This document shows positions 1 to 10,739 of a DNA stretch of 64,000 nt, piece by piece. The stretch's first letter is position 1. Each line of letters starts with the position of its first letter. Position numbers and translations under genes: made by a program. The stretch is from Volvox africanus. Its lineage: Eukaryota > Chlorophyta > Chlorophyceae > Chlamydomonadales > Volvocaceae. The stretch is from assembly GCA_030268105.1 (NCBI GenBank), contig BSDZ01000003.1, positions 620,001 to 684,000 of the forward strand, given 5' to 3'. Under the pieces are notes generated by a model. It was not told the origin of the DNA. It did no database searches and saw only the letters and a program-made list of their open reading frames with translations.

Positions 1-2265
1 AGAGTGTGCAATGCACATATACCAATGAATGATGGAATAAGGGCAAGGCTGACCTGACAGCATTGCAAATTTTCACAGGTTTGGGCTGGCCGAGAGTCAC
101 TGGTTAGATTCCCGCTGGCAGGTTGTTGAGGGTGCGAAATGCACATATACCAATGAATGATGCAAAAAGGGCCAGGCAGGCCTGGGCGCATTGCAAATTT
201 TAACAGGTTTTGGGCTGGCCGAGAGTCGCTGGTTAGATTCCCGCTGGCTGATGATCAGGGCAGGTTCCTGAGAGTGAGCCATGCACATATACTATTTAAT
301 GATGCAATAAGGGCCAGGCAGGCCTGGGCGCATTGCAAATTTCAATAGGTTTGGGCTGGCCGAGCATCACCGTTTAGATTCCCACTTGCTGAAGATCAGG
401 GCAGGTTGTTGAGAGTGAGCCATGCACATTTAAGAAATAATGATGCAATAAGGTCCAGGCAGGCCTGGGCGCATTGCAAATTTCAATAGGTTTGGGCTGG
501 CCAAAAGTTGCCGGTTAGATTCCCGCTGGCTGATGATCAGGGCAGGTTCTGGAGAGTGAGCCATGGACATATAAGAATAAATGATGCAATAAGGTCCAGG
601 CAGGCCTGGGCGCATTGCAAATATTTACAGGTTTGGGTTGGCCGAGCATCACCGTTTAGATTCCCACTTGCTGATGATCATGGCAGGTTGTTGAGGGTGC
701 GCAATGCACATTTAAGAATGAATGATGCAATAAGGGCCAGGCAGGCCTGGGCGCATTTCAAATTTCAATAGGTTTGGGGCTGGCCGAGAGTGGCTGGTTA
801 GATTCCCGCTGGCTGATGATCAGGGCAGGTTGTTGAGAGTGAGCCATGCACATTTACTATTTAATGATGCAATAAGGGCCAGGCATGGCTGGGCGCATTG
901 CAAAAATAAACAAGTTTGGGCTGGCTGAGAGTTGCCGGTTAGATTCCCGCTCGCAGGTTGTTGAGAGTGCGCAATGCACATATACCAATAAATGTTGCAA
1001 TAAGGGCCAGGCAGGCCTGCGCGCATTCAAATTGAAATAGGTCTGGGCTGGCCGAGAGTTGCCGGTTAGATTTTCGCTGGCTGATGATCAGGGCAGGTTC
1101 TGGAGAGTGAGCCATTGACATATAAGAATAAATGATGCAATAAGGTCCAGGCAGGCCTGGGCGCATTGCAAATTTCAATAGGTTTTGGGCTGGCCGAGAG
1201 TCGCTGGTTAGATTCCCGCTGGCTGATGATCACTGCAGGTTCTGAAGAGTCAGCCATGGACATATAAGAATAAATGATGCAATAAGGTCCAGGCAGGCCT
1301 GGGCGCATTGCAAATATTTACAGGTTTGGGCTGGCCGAGCGTCAACGGTTAGATTCCTGTTGGAAGGTTGTTGAGAGTGTGCAATGCACATATACCAATG
1401 AATGATGCAATAAGGGCCAGGCTGACCTGACAGCATTGCAAATTTTCACAGGTTTGGGCTGGCCGAGAGTCACTGGTTAGATTCCCGCTGGCAGGTTGTT
1501 GAGGGTGCGAAATGCACATATACCAATGAATGATGCAATAAGGGCCAGGCAGGCCTGGGCGCATTGCAAATTTCAATAGGTTTTGGGCTGGCCGAGAGTC
1601 GCTGGTTAGATTCCCGCTGGCTGATGATCAGGGCAGGTTCCTGAGAGTGAGCCATGCACATATACTATTTAATGATGCAATAAGGTCCAGGCAGGCCTGG
1701 GCGCATTGCAAATTTCAATAGGTTTGGGCTGGCCGAGCATCACCGTTTAGATTCCCACTTGCTGAAGATCAGGGCAGGTTGTTGAGAGTGAGCCATGCAC
1801 ATTTAAGAAATAATGATGCAATAAGGTCCAGGCAGGCCTGGGCGCATTGCAAATTTCAATAGGTTTGGGCTGGCCAAAAGTTGCCGGTTAGATTCCCGCT
1901 GGCTGATGATCAGGGCAGGTTCTGGAGAGTGAGCCATGGACATATAAGAATAAATGATGCAATAAGGTCCAGGCAGGCCTGGGCGCATTGCAAATATTTA
2001 CAGGTTTGGGCTGGCCGAGCATCACCGTTTAGATTCCCACTTGCTGATGATCATGGCAGGTTGTTGAGGGTGCGCAATGCACATTTAAGAATGAATGATG
2101 CAATAAGGGCCAGGCAGGCCTGGGCGCATTGCAAATTTCAATAGGTTTGGGGCTGGCCGAGAGTGGCTGGTTAGATTCCCGCTGGCTGATGATCAGGGCA
2201 GGTTGTTGAGAGTGAGCCATGCACATATACTATTTAATGATGCAATAAGGGCCAGGCAGGCCTGG
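1..2265 (+). repeat. ~1373 bp repeat (about ten monomers), 1.65 copies
   Basis: Sequence from position 1 is repeated from position 1374 with an offset of 1373 bp. The match holds to about 892 / 2265, through the gcatcaccg, ggccaaaagttgcc and tggacatataagaataaatg monomers. The copies then part, the first running into a monomer with gcaaaaataaacaag and the second into gggctagctaagag. Scattered differences within the match include gatggaataagggcaagg in copy 1 against gatgcaataagggccagg in copy 2. Confidence 0.85.
1534..1568 (+). repeat. Conserved 35 bp dyad (imperfect inverted repeat) inside the monomer, example copy
   Basis: TGCAAT at 1534-1539 pairs with ATTGCA at 1563-1568, and CCAGG at 1545-1549 pairs with CCTGG at 1554-1558, leaving a CAGG centre and a short mismatched internal stretch. 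The same arrangement recurs in most long monomers across the window, in domain C often with the centre changed to CATG. Dyads in satellite monomers are known from several centromeres and have been proposed to form non-B DNA; that this one does is inference. Confidence 0.85.
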
Positions 2266-4060
2266 GCGCATTGCAAATTTCAATAGGTTTGGGCTAGCTA
2301 AGAGTCGCTTGTTAGATTCCCGCTCGCAGGTTGTTGAGGGTGCGCAATGCACATATACCAATGAATGATGCAATAAGGGCCAGGCAGGCCTGGGCGCATT
2401 GCAAATTTTAACAGGTTTGGGCTAGCCGAGAGTCGCTGGTTAGATTTCCGCTTGCTGATGATCAGGGCAGGTTGTTGAGAGTGCGCAATGCACATATACC
2501 AATAAATGATGCAATAAGGGCCAGGCAGGCCTGGGCTCATTGTAAATTTCAATAGGTTTTAGGCTGGCCTAGAGTGGCTGGTTAGATTCCCGCTGGCTGA
2601 TGATCAGGGCAGGTTCCTGAGAGTGAGCCATGCACATTTAAGAATAAATGATGCAATAAGGTCCAGGTAGGCCTGGGCGCATTCAAATTTCAATAGGTTT
2701 TGGGCTGGCCGAGAGTCGCTGGTTAGATTCCCGCTGGCAGGTTGTTGAGGGTGCGAAATGCACATATACCAATGAATGATGCAATGAGGTCCAGGCAGGC
2801 CTGGGCGCATTGCAAATTTCAATAGGTTTTGGGCTGGCCTAGAGTGGCTGGTTGGATTCCCGCTGGCTGATGATCAAGGAAGGTTCCTGAGAGTGAGCCA
2901 TGCACATATACTATTTAATGATGCAATAAGGTCCAGGCAGGCATGGGCGCATTGCAAATTTCAATAGGTTTGGGCTGGCCAAAAGTTGCCGGTTAGATTC
3001 CCGCTGGCTGATGATCAGGGCAGGTTCTGGAGAGTGAGCCATGGACATATAAGAATAAATGATGCAATAAGGTCCAGGCAGGCCTGGGCGCATTGCAAAT
3101 ATTTACAGGTTTGGGCTGGCCGAGCATCACCGTTTAGATTCCCACTTGCTGATGATCATGGCAGGTTGTTGAGGGTGCGCAATGCACATTTAAGAATGAA
3201 TGATGCAATAAGGGCCAGGCAGGCCTGGGCGCATTTCAAATTTCAATAGGTTTGGGGCTGGCCGAGAGTGGCTGGTTAGATTCCCGCTGGCTGATGATCA
3301 GGGCAGGTTGTTGAGAGTGCGCAATGCACATTTAAGAATGAATGATGCAATAAGGGCCAGGCAGGCCTGGGCGCATTACAAATCTTAACAGGTTTGGGCT
3401 AGCTAAGAGTCGCTTGTTAGATTCCCGCTCGCAGGTTGTTGAGGGTGCGCAATGCACATATACCAATGAATGATGCAATAAGGGCCAGGCAGGCCTGGGC
3501 GCATTGCAAATTTAAACAGGTTTGGGCTAGCCGAGAGTCGCTGGTTAGATTTCCGCTTGCTGATGATCAGGGCAGGTTGTTGAGAGTGCGCAATGCACAT
3601 ATACCAATAAATGATGCAATAAGGGCCAGGCAGGCCTGGGCTCATTGTAAATTTCAATAGGTTTTGGGCTGGCCTAGAGTGGCTGGTTAGATTCCCGCTG
3701 GCTGATGATCAGGGCAGGTTCCTGAGAGTGAGCCATGCACATTTAAGAATAAATGATGCAATAAGGTCCAGGTAGGCCTGGGCGCATTCAAATTTCAATA
3801 GGTTTTGGGCTGGCCGAGAGTCGCTGGTTAGATTCCCGCTGGCAGGTTGTTGAGGGTGCGAAATGCACATATACCAATGAATGATGCAATGAGGTCCAGA
3901 CAGGCCTGGGCGCATTGCAAATTTTAACAGGTTTGGGCTAGCCGAGATTCCCTGGTTAGATTCCTGCTTGCTGATGATCAGGGCAGGTTGTTGAGAGTGC
4001 GCAATGCACATATACCAATAAATGATGCAATAAGGGCCAGGCAGGCCTGGGCGCATTGTA
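1850..4060 (+). repeat. 1105 bp octameric repeat, left-hand pair
   Basis: Distinctive monomers such as ggccaaaagttgccgg (1874 and 2979), gggctagctaagagtcgc (2291 and 3396) and gcctagagtggctgg (about 2567 and 3672) recur at an offset of 1105 bp, which equals eight monomers of mixed 141/142/128 bp length. A monomer with gttggattcccgctgg is displaced by an extra 141 bp in the second copy (2851 against 4097), so one monomer has been gained there. The same 1105 bp length reappears as a separate octamer at 19.4-23.1 kb. Confidence 0.75.
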
Positions 4061-5560
4061 AATTTCAATAGGTTTTGGGCTGGCCTAGAGTGGCTGGTTG
4101 GATTCCCGCTGGCTGATGATCAAGGAAGGTTCCTGAGAGTGAGCCATGCACATATACTATTTAATGATGCAATAAGGTCCAGGCAGGCATGGGCGCATTG
4201 CAAATTTTAACAGGTTTGGGCTGGCCGAGAGTTGCTGGTTAGATTCCCGCTTGCTGATGATCATGGCAGGTTGTTGAGAGTGCGCAATGCACATATACCA
4301 ATAAATGATGCAATAAGGGCAAGGCAGGCCTGGGCGCATTGCAAATTTTCACCGGTTTGGGGCTGGCCGAGAGTCGCTGGTTAGATTCCCGCTGGCAGGT
4401 TGTTGAGGGTGCGAAATGCACATATACCAATGAATGATGCAATAAGGGCCAGGCAGGCCTGGGCGCATTCAAATTTCAATAGGTTTTGGGCTGGCCGAGA
4501 GTGGCTGGTTAGATTCCCGCTGGCTGATGATCAGGGCAGGTTCCTGAGAGTGAGCCATGCACATATACTATTTAATGATGCAATAAGGTCCAGGCAGGCC
4601 TGGGCGCATTGCAAATTTCAATAGGTTTGGGCTGGCCGAGCATCACCGTTTAGATTCCCACTTGCTGAAGATCAGGGCAGGTTGTTGAGAGTGAGCCATG
4701 CACATTTAAGAATTAATGATGCAATAAGGTCCAGGCAGGCCTGGGCGCATTGCAAATTTCAATAGGTTTGGGCTGGCCAAAAGTTGCCGGTTAGATTCCC
4801 GCTGGCTGATGATCAGGGCAGGTTCTGGAGAGTGAGCCATGGACATATAAGAATAAATGATGCAATAAGGTCCAGGCAGGCCTGGGCGCATTGCAAATAT
4901 TTACAGGTTTGGGCTGGCCGAGCATCACCGTTTAGATTCCCACTTGCTGATGATCATGGCAGGTTGTTGAGGGTGCGCAATGCACATTTAAGAATGAATG
5001 ATGCAATAAGGGCCAGGCAGGCCTGGGCGCATTTCAAATTTCAATAGGTTTGGGGCTGGCCGAGAGTGGCTGGTTAGATTCCCGCTGGCTAATGATCAGG
5101 GCAGGTTGTTGAGAGTGAGCCATGCACATATACTATTTAATGATGCAATAAGGGCCAGGCAGGCCTGGGCGCATTACAAATCTTAACAGGTTTGGGCTAG
5201 CTGAGAGTCGCTTGTTAGATTCCCGCTCGCAGGTTGTTGAGGGTGCGCAATGCACATATACCAATGAATGATGCAATAAGGGCCAGGCAGGCCTGGGCGC
5301 ATTGCAAATTTTAACAGGTTTGGGCTAGCCGAGAGTCGCTGGTTAGATTTCCGCTTGCTGATGATCAGGGCAGGTTGTTGAGAGTGCGCAATGCACATAT
5401 ACCAATAAATGATGCAATAAGGGCCAGGCAGGCCTGAACGCATTTCAAATTTCAATAGGTTTGGGGCTGGCCTAGAGTGGCTTGTTAGATTCCCGCTGGC
5501 TGATGATCAGGGCAGGTTCCTGAGAGTGAGCCATGCACATATACTATTTAATGATGCAAT
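4061..5560 (+). repeat. Satellite monomers with a further copy of the window-start block
   Basis: The gcatcaccg, ggccaaaagttgcc and tggacatataag monomers around 4640-5060 are the same set found at 361-780, 1737-2150 and 2965-3250, here offset 1798 bp from the preceding copy. Around them are other domain A monomers, including a short gctcgcagg unit near 5230. No unique sequence or gene is present. Confidence 0.75.
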
Positions 5561-6755
5561 AAGGTCCAGGCAGGCCTGGGCGCATTGCAAATTTCAAATG
5601 GTTTGGGCTTGCCGAGAGTCGCTGGTTAGATTCCCGCTGGCAGGTTGTTGGGGGTGCGAAATGCACATATACCAATGAATGATGCAATGAGGTCCAGGCA
5701 GGCCTGGGCGCATTGCAAATGTTAACAGGTTTGGGCTAGCCGAGATTCCCTGGTTAGATTCCTGCTTGCTTATGATCAGGGCAGGTTGTTGAGAGTGCGC
5801 AATGCACATATACCAATAAATGATGCAATAAGGGCCAGGCAGGCCTGGGCGCATTTCAAATTTCAATAGGTTTGGGGCTGGCCGAGAGTTGCAGGTTAGA
5901 TTTCCGCTGGCTGACAATCAGGGCAGGTTCTGGAGAGTGAGCCATTGACATATAAGAATAAATGATGCAATAAGGTCCAGCCAGGCATGGGCGCATTGCA
6001 AATATTAACAGGTTTGGGCTGGCCGAGCGTCAACGGTTAGATTCCCATTGGCAGGAAGTTGAGAGTGTGCGATGCACATATACCAATGAATGATGCAATA
6101 AGGGCAAGGCTGACCTGAAAGCATTGCAAATTTTCACCGGTTTGGGCTTGCCGAGAGTCGCTGGTTAGATTCCCGCTGGCAGGTTGTTGAGGGTGCGAAA
6201 TGCACATATACCAATGAATGATGCAATAAGGGCCAGGCAGGCCTGGGCGCATTGCAAATTTTAACAGGTTTGGGCTAGCCGAGAGTCGCTGGTTAGATTC
6301 CCGCTTGCTGATGATCAGGGCAGGTTGTTGAGAGTGCGCAATGCACATATACCAATAAATGATGCAATAAGGGCCAGGCAGGCCTGGGCGCATTGCAAAT
6401 TTCAATAGGTTTTGGGCTGGCCGAGAGTCGCTGGTTAGATTCCCGCTGGCTGATGATCAGGGCAGGTTCCTGAGAGTGAGCCATGCACATATACTATTTA
6501 ATGATGCAATAAGGTCCAGGCAGGCCTGGGCGCATTGCAAATTTTAACAGGTTTGGGCTGGCCGAGCGTCAACGGTTAGATTCCCGCTTGCTGATGATCA
6601 GGGCAGGTTGTTGAGAGTGTGCAATGCACATATACCAATGAATGATGCAATAAGGGCCAGGCTGACCTGAAAGCATTGCAAATTTTCACCGGTTTGGGCT
6701 TGCCGAGAGTCGCTGGTTAGATTCCCGCTGGCAGGTTGTTGAGGGGTCGAAATGC
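5560..6755 (+). repeat. ~1.2 kb segment duplicated at 10246-11441
   Basis: This segment matches 10246-11441 with a constant offset of 4686 bp. Both have the gttgggggtgcg monomer, the aaatgttaacagg / gagattccctgg monomer, gcaggttagatttccgctgg and the cattggcaggaagttgag unit in the same order. Its first ~370 bp also occur at 7910-8280 (offset 2350), so the element exists in three places within 6 kb. The copies separate where one reads aataaatg with a ttcaatagg tail and the other aatgaatg with a tttaacagg tail. Confidence 0.8.
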
Positions 6756-7499
6756 ACATATACCAATAAATGATGCAATAAGGGCCAGGCAGGCCTGGGC
6801 GCATTGCAAATTTCAATAGGTTTTGGGCTGGCCGAGAGTCGCTGGTAAGATTCCCGCTGGCTGATGATCAGGGCAGGTTCCTGAGAGTGAGCCATGCACA
6901 TATACCAATAAATGATGCAATAAGGTACAGGCAGGCCTGGGCGCATTGCGAATTTCAATAGGTTTGGGCTGGCCGAGCATCACCGTTTAGATTCCCACTT
7001 GCTGATGATCAGGGCAGGTTGTTGAGAGTGAGCCATGCACATTTAAGAATTAATGATGCAATAAGGTCCAGGCAGGCCTGGGCGCATTGCAAATTTCAAT
7101 AGGTTTTGGGCTGGCCTAGAGTGGCTGGTTAGATTCCCGCTGGCTGATGATCAGGGGAGGTTCCTGAGAGTGAGCCATGCACATATACTATTAAATGATG
7201 CAATAAGGTCCAGGCAGGCCTGGGCGCATTGCAAATTTCAATAGGTTTTGGGCTGGCCGAGTGTCACTGGTAGGATTCCCGCTTGCTGATGATCAGGGCA
7301 GGTTGTTGAGGGTGCGAAATGCACATATACCAATGAATGATGCAATAAGGTCCAGGCAGGCCTGGGCGCATTGCAAATTTTAACAGGTTTGGGCTAGCCG
7401 AGATTCCCTGGTAGGATTCCCGCTTGCTGATGATCAGGGCAGGTTGTTGAGAGTGCGCAATGCACATATACCAATAAATGATGCAATAAGGGCCAGGCA

Positions 7500-8270
7500 G
7501 GCCTGGGCACATTCAAATTTCAATAGGTCTGGGCTGGCCGAGAGTTGCTGGTAAGATTTCCGCTGGCTGACCATCATTGCAGGTTCTGGAGAGTGAGCCA
7601 TTGACATATAAGAATAAATGATGCAATAAGGTCCAGCCAGGCATGGGCGCATTGCAAATATTAACAGGTTTGGGCTGGCCGAGCGTCACCGTTTAGATTC
7701 CCACTTGCTGATGATCATGGCAGGTTGTTGAGGGTGCGCAATGCACATATACCAATTAATAATGCAATAAGGGCCAGGCAGGCCTGGGCGCATTTCAAAT
7801 TTCAATAGGTTTGGGGCTGGCCTAGAGTGGCTGGTTAGATTCCCGCTGGCTGATGATCAGGGCAGGTTGTTGAGAGTGAGCCATGCACATATACTATTTA
7901 ATGATGCAATAAGGGCCAGGCAGGCCTGGGCGCATTGCAAATTTCAAATGGTTTGGGCTTGCCGAGAGTCGCTGGTTAGATTCCCGCTGGCAGGTTGTTG
8001 GGGGTGCGAAATGCACATATACCAATGAATGATGCAATGAGGTCCAGGCAGGCCTGGGCGCATTGCAAATGTTAACAGGTTTGGGCTAGCCGAGATTCCC
8101 TGGTTAGATTCCTGCTTGCTTATGATCAGGGCAGGTTGTTGAGAGTGCGCAATGCACATATACCAATAAATGATGCAATAAGGGCCAGGCAGGCCTGGGC
8201 GCATTTCAAATTTCAATAGGTTTGGGGCTGGCCGAGAGTTGCAGGTTAGATTTCCGCTGGCTGACAATCA
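7500..8270 (+). repeat. ~770 bp segment duplicated at 9836-10606
   Basis: Offset is 2336 bp (2335 before a one-base indel in the attcaaattt / atttcaaattt stretch). Shared landmarks are ggctgaccatcattgcagg, attaataatgcaataagg and gttgggggtgcg. The match ends at ctgacaatcagggcag, after which one copy continues gttgttgag and the other attctggag, so the junction lies in the box that most monomers share. Confidence 0.8.
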
Positions 8271-8558
8271 GGGCAGGTTGTTGAGAGTGCGCAATGCACA
8301 TATACCAATAAATGATGCAATAAGGGCCAGGCAGGCCTGGGCGCATTGCAAATTTCAATAGGTTTTGGGCTGGCCGAGAGTCGCTGGTTAGATTCCCGCT
8401 GGCTGATGATCAGGGCAGGTTCCTGAGAGTGAGCCATGCACATATACTATTTAATGATGCAATAAGGTCCAGGCAGGCCTGGGCGCATTGCAAATTTTAA
8501 CAGGTTTGGGCTGGCCGAGCGTCAACGGTTAGATTCCCGCTTGCTGATGATCAGGGCA

Positions 8559-8686
8559 GGAAGTTGAGAGTGTGCGATGCACATATACCAATGAATGATG
8601 CAATAAGGGCCAGGCTGACCTGAAAGCATTGCAAATTTTCACCGGTTTGGGCTTGCCGAGAGTCGCTGGTTAGATTCCCGCTGGCA
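8559..8686 (+). repeat. Representative short (128 bp) monomer lacking the 13 bp box and the dyad core
   Basis: This unit runs 128 bp to the next monomer start. It ends cccgctggcaggttg, where long monomers read cccgctggctgatgatcagg followed by gcaggttg, so a 13 bp segment (tgatgatcagggc) is missing between GGC direct repeats. It also carries gctgacctgaaagc in place of aggcctgggcgc, which destroys the inverted repeat seen in other monomers. Similar units recur near 1421, 6112, 6666, 9166, 10793, 11347, 11901, 12452, 13278, 15074, 17394, 24415, 30899, 47222 and 49432, among others. Confidence 0.9.
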
Positions 8687-8827
8687 GGTTGTTGAGGGTG
8701 CGAAATGCACATATACCAATGAATGATGCAATAAGGGCCAGGCAGGCCTGGGCGCATTGCAAATTTTAACAGGTTTGGGCTAGCCGAGAGTCGCTGGTTA
8801 GATTCCCGCTTGCTGATGATCAGGGCA

Positions 8828-8969
8828 GGTTGTTGAGAGTGCGCAATGCACATATACCAATAAATGATGCAATAAGGGCCAGGCAGGCCTGGGCGCATTG
8901 CAAATTTCAATAGGTTTTGGGCTGGCCGAGAGTCGCTGGTTAGATTCCCGCTGGCTGATGATCAGGGCA
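8828..8969 (+). repeat. Representative long (142 bp) satellite monomer
   Basis: Counting from one ggttgttgag to the next ggttcctgag gives 142 bp. This copy has the gtgcgcaatgcac box, the intact dyad core, the aaatttcaataggtttt tail and the tgatgatcagggc box. The 141 bp class differs mainly by having ttt instead of tttt before gggct. It can serve as a query unit to decompose the rest of the array. Confidence 0.93.
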
Positions 8970-10739
8970 GGTTCCTGAGAGTGAGCCATGCACATATACT
9001 ATTTAATGATGCAATAAGGTCCAGGCAGGCCTGGGCGCATTGCAAATTTTAACAGGTTTGGGCTGGCCGAGCGTCAACGGTTAGATTCCCGCTTGCTGAT
9101 GATCAGGGCAGGTTGTTGAGAGTGTGCAATGCACATATACCAATGAATGATGCAATAAGGGCCAGGCTGACCTGAAAGCATTGCAAATTTTCACCGGTTT
9201 GGGCTTGCCGAGAGTCGCTGGCTAGATTCCCGCTGGCAGGTTGTTGAGGGTGCGAAATGCACATATACCAATGAATGATGCAATAAGGGCCAGGCAGGCC
9301 TGGGCGCATTCAAATTTCAATAGGTTTGGGGCTGGCCGAGAGTGGCTGGTTAGATTCCCGCTGGCTAATGATCAGGGCAGGTTGTTGAGAGTGAGCCATG
9401 CACATATACTATTTAATGATGCAATAAGGGCCAGGCAGGCCTGGGCGCATTACAAATCTTAACAGGTTTGGGCTAGCTGAGAGTCGCTTGTTAGATTCCC
9501 GCTCGCAGGTTGTTGAGGGTGCGCAATGCACATATACCAATGAATGATGCAATAAGGGCCAGGCAGGCCTGGGCGCATTGCAAATTTTAACAGGTTTGGG
9601 CTAGCCGAGAGTCGCTGGTTAGATTCCCGCTGGCAGGTTGTTGAGGGTGCGAAATGCACATATACCAATGAATGATGCAATAAGGGCCAGGCAGGCCTGG
9701 GCGCATTGCAAATTTTAACAGGTTTGGGCTAGCCGAGAGTCGCTGGTTAGATTCCCGCTTGCTGATGATCAGGGCAGGTTGTTGAGAGTGCGCAATGCAC
9801 ATATACCAATAAATGATGCAATAAGGGCCAGGCAGGCCTGGGCGCATTTCAAATTTCAATAGGTCTGGGCTGGCCGAGAGTTGCTGGTTAGATTTCCGCT
9901 GGCTGACCATCATTGCAGGTTCTGGAGAGTGAGCCATTGACATATAAGAATAAATGATGCAATAAGGTCCAGCCAGGCATGGGCGCATTGCAAATATTAA
10001 CAGGTTTGGGCTGGCCGAGCGTCACCGTTTAGATTCCCACTTGCTGATGATCATGGCAGGTTGTTGAGGGTGCGCAATGCACATATACCAATTAATAATG
10101 CAATAAGGGCCAGGCAGGCCTGGGCGCATTTCAAATTTCAATAGGTTTGGGGCTGGCCTAGAGTGGCTGGTTAGATTCCCGCTGGCTGATGATCAGGGCA
10201 GGTTGTTGAGAGTGAGCCATGCACATATACTATTTAATGATGCAATAAGGGCCAGGCAGGCCTGGGCGCATTGCAAATTTCAAATGGTTTGGGCTTGCCG
10301 AGAGTCGCTGGTTAGATTCCCGCTGGCAGGTTGTTGGGGGTGCGAAATGCACATATACCAATGAATGATGCAATGAGGTCCAGGCAGGCCTGGGCGCATT
10401 GCAAATGTTAACAGGTTTGGGCTAGCCGAGATTCCCTGGTTAGATTCCTGCTTGCTTATGATCAGGGCAGGTTGTTGAGAGTGCGCAATGCACATATACC
10501 AATAAATGATGCAATAAGGGCCAGGCAGGCCTGGGCGCATTTCAAATTTCAATAGGTTTGGGGCTGGCCGAGAGTTGCAGGTTAGATTTCCGCTGGCTGA
10601 CAATCAGGGCAGATTCTGGAGAGTGAGCCATTGACATATAAGAATAAATGATGCAATAAGGTCCAGCCAGGCATGGGCGCATTGCAAATATTAACAGGTT
10701 TGGGCTGGCCGAGCGTCAACGGTTAGATTCCCATTGGCA

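Larger units (their letters stand above)
8559..9110 (+). repeat. 552 bp tetramer HOR unit (128+141+142+141)
   Basis: Four monomers starting at 8559, 8687, 8828 and 8970 form a unit of 552 bp: a short dyad-less monomer, a gtgcgaaatgcac monomer with aaattttaacagg, a gtgcgcaatgcac monomer with aaatttcaataggtttt, and a ggttcctgagagtgagcc monomer ending gcgtcaacgg. The next unit begins at 9111 in the same way but is broken after about 200 bp by a switch to another monomer order. Confidence 0.88.
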
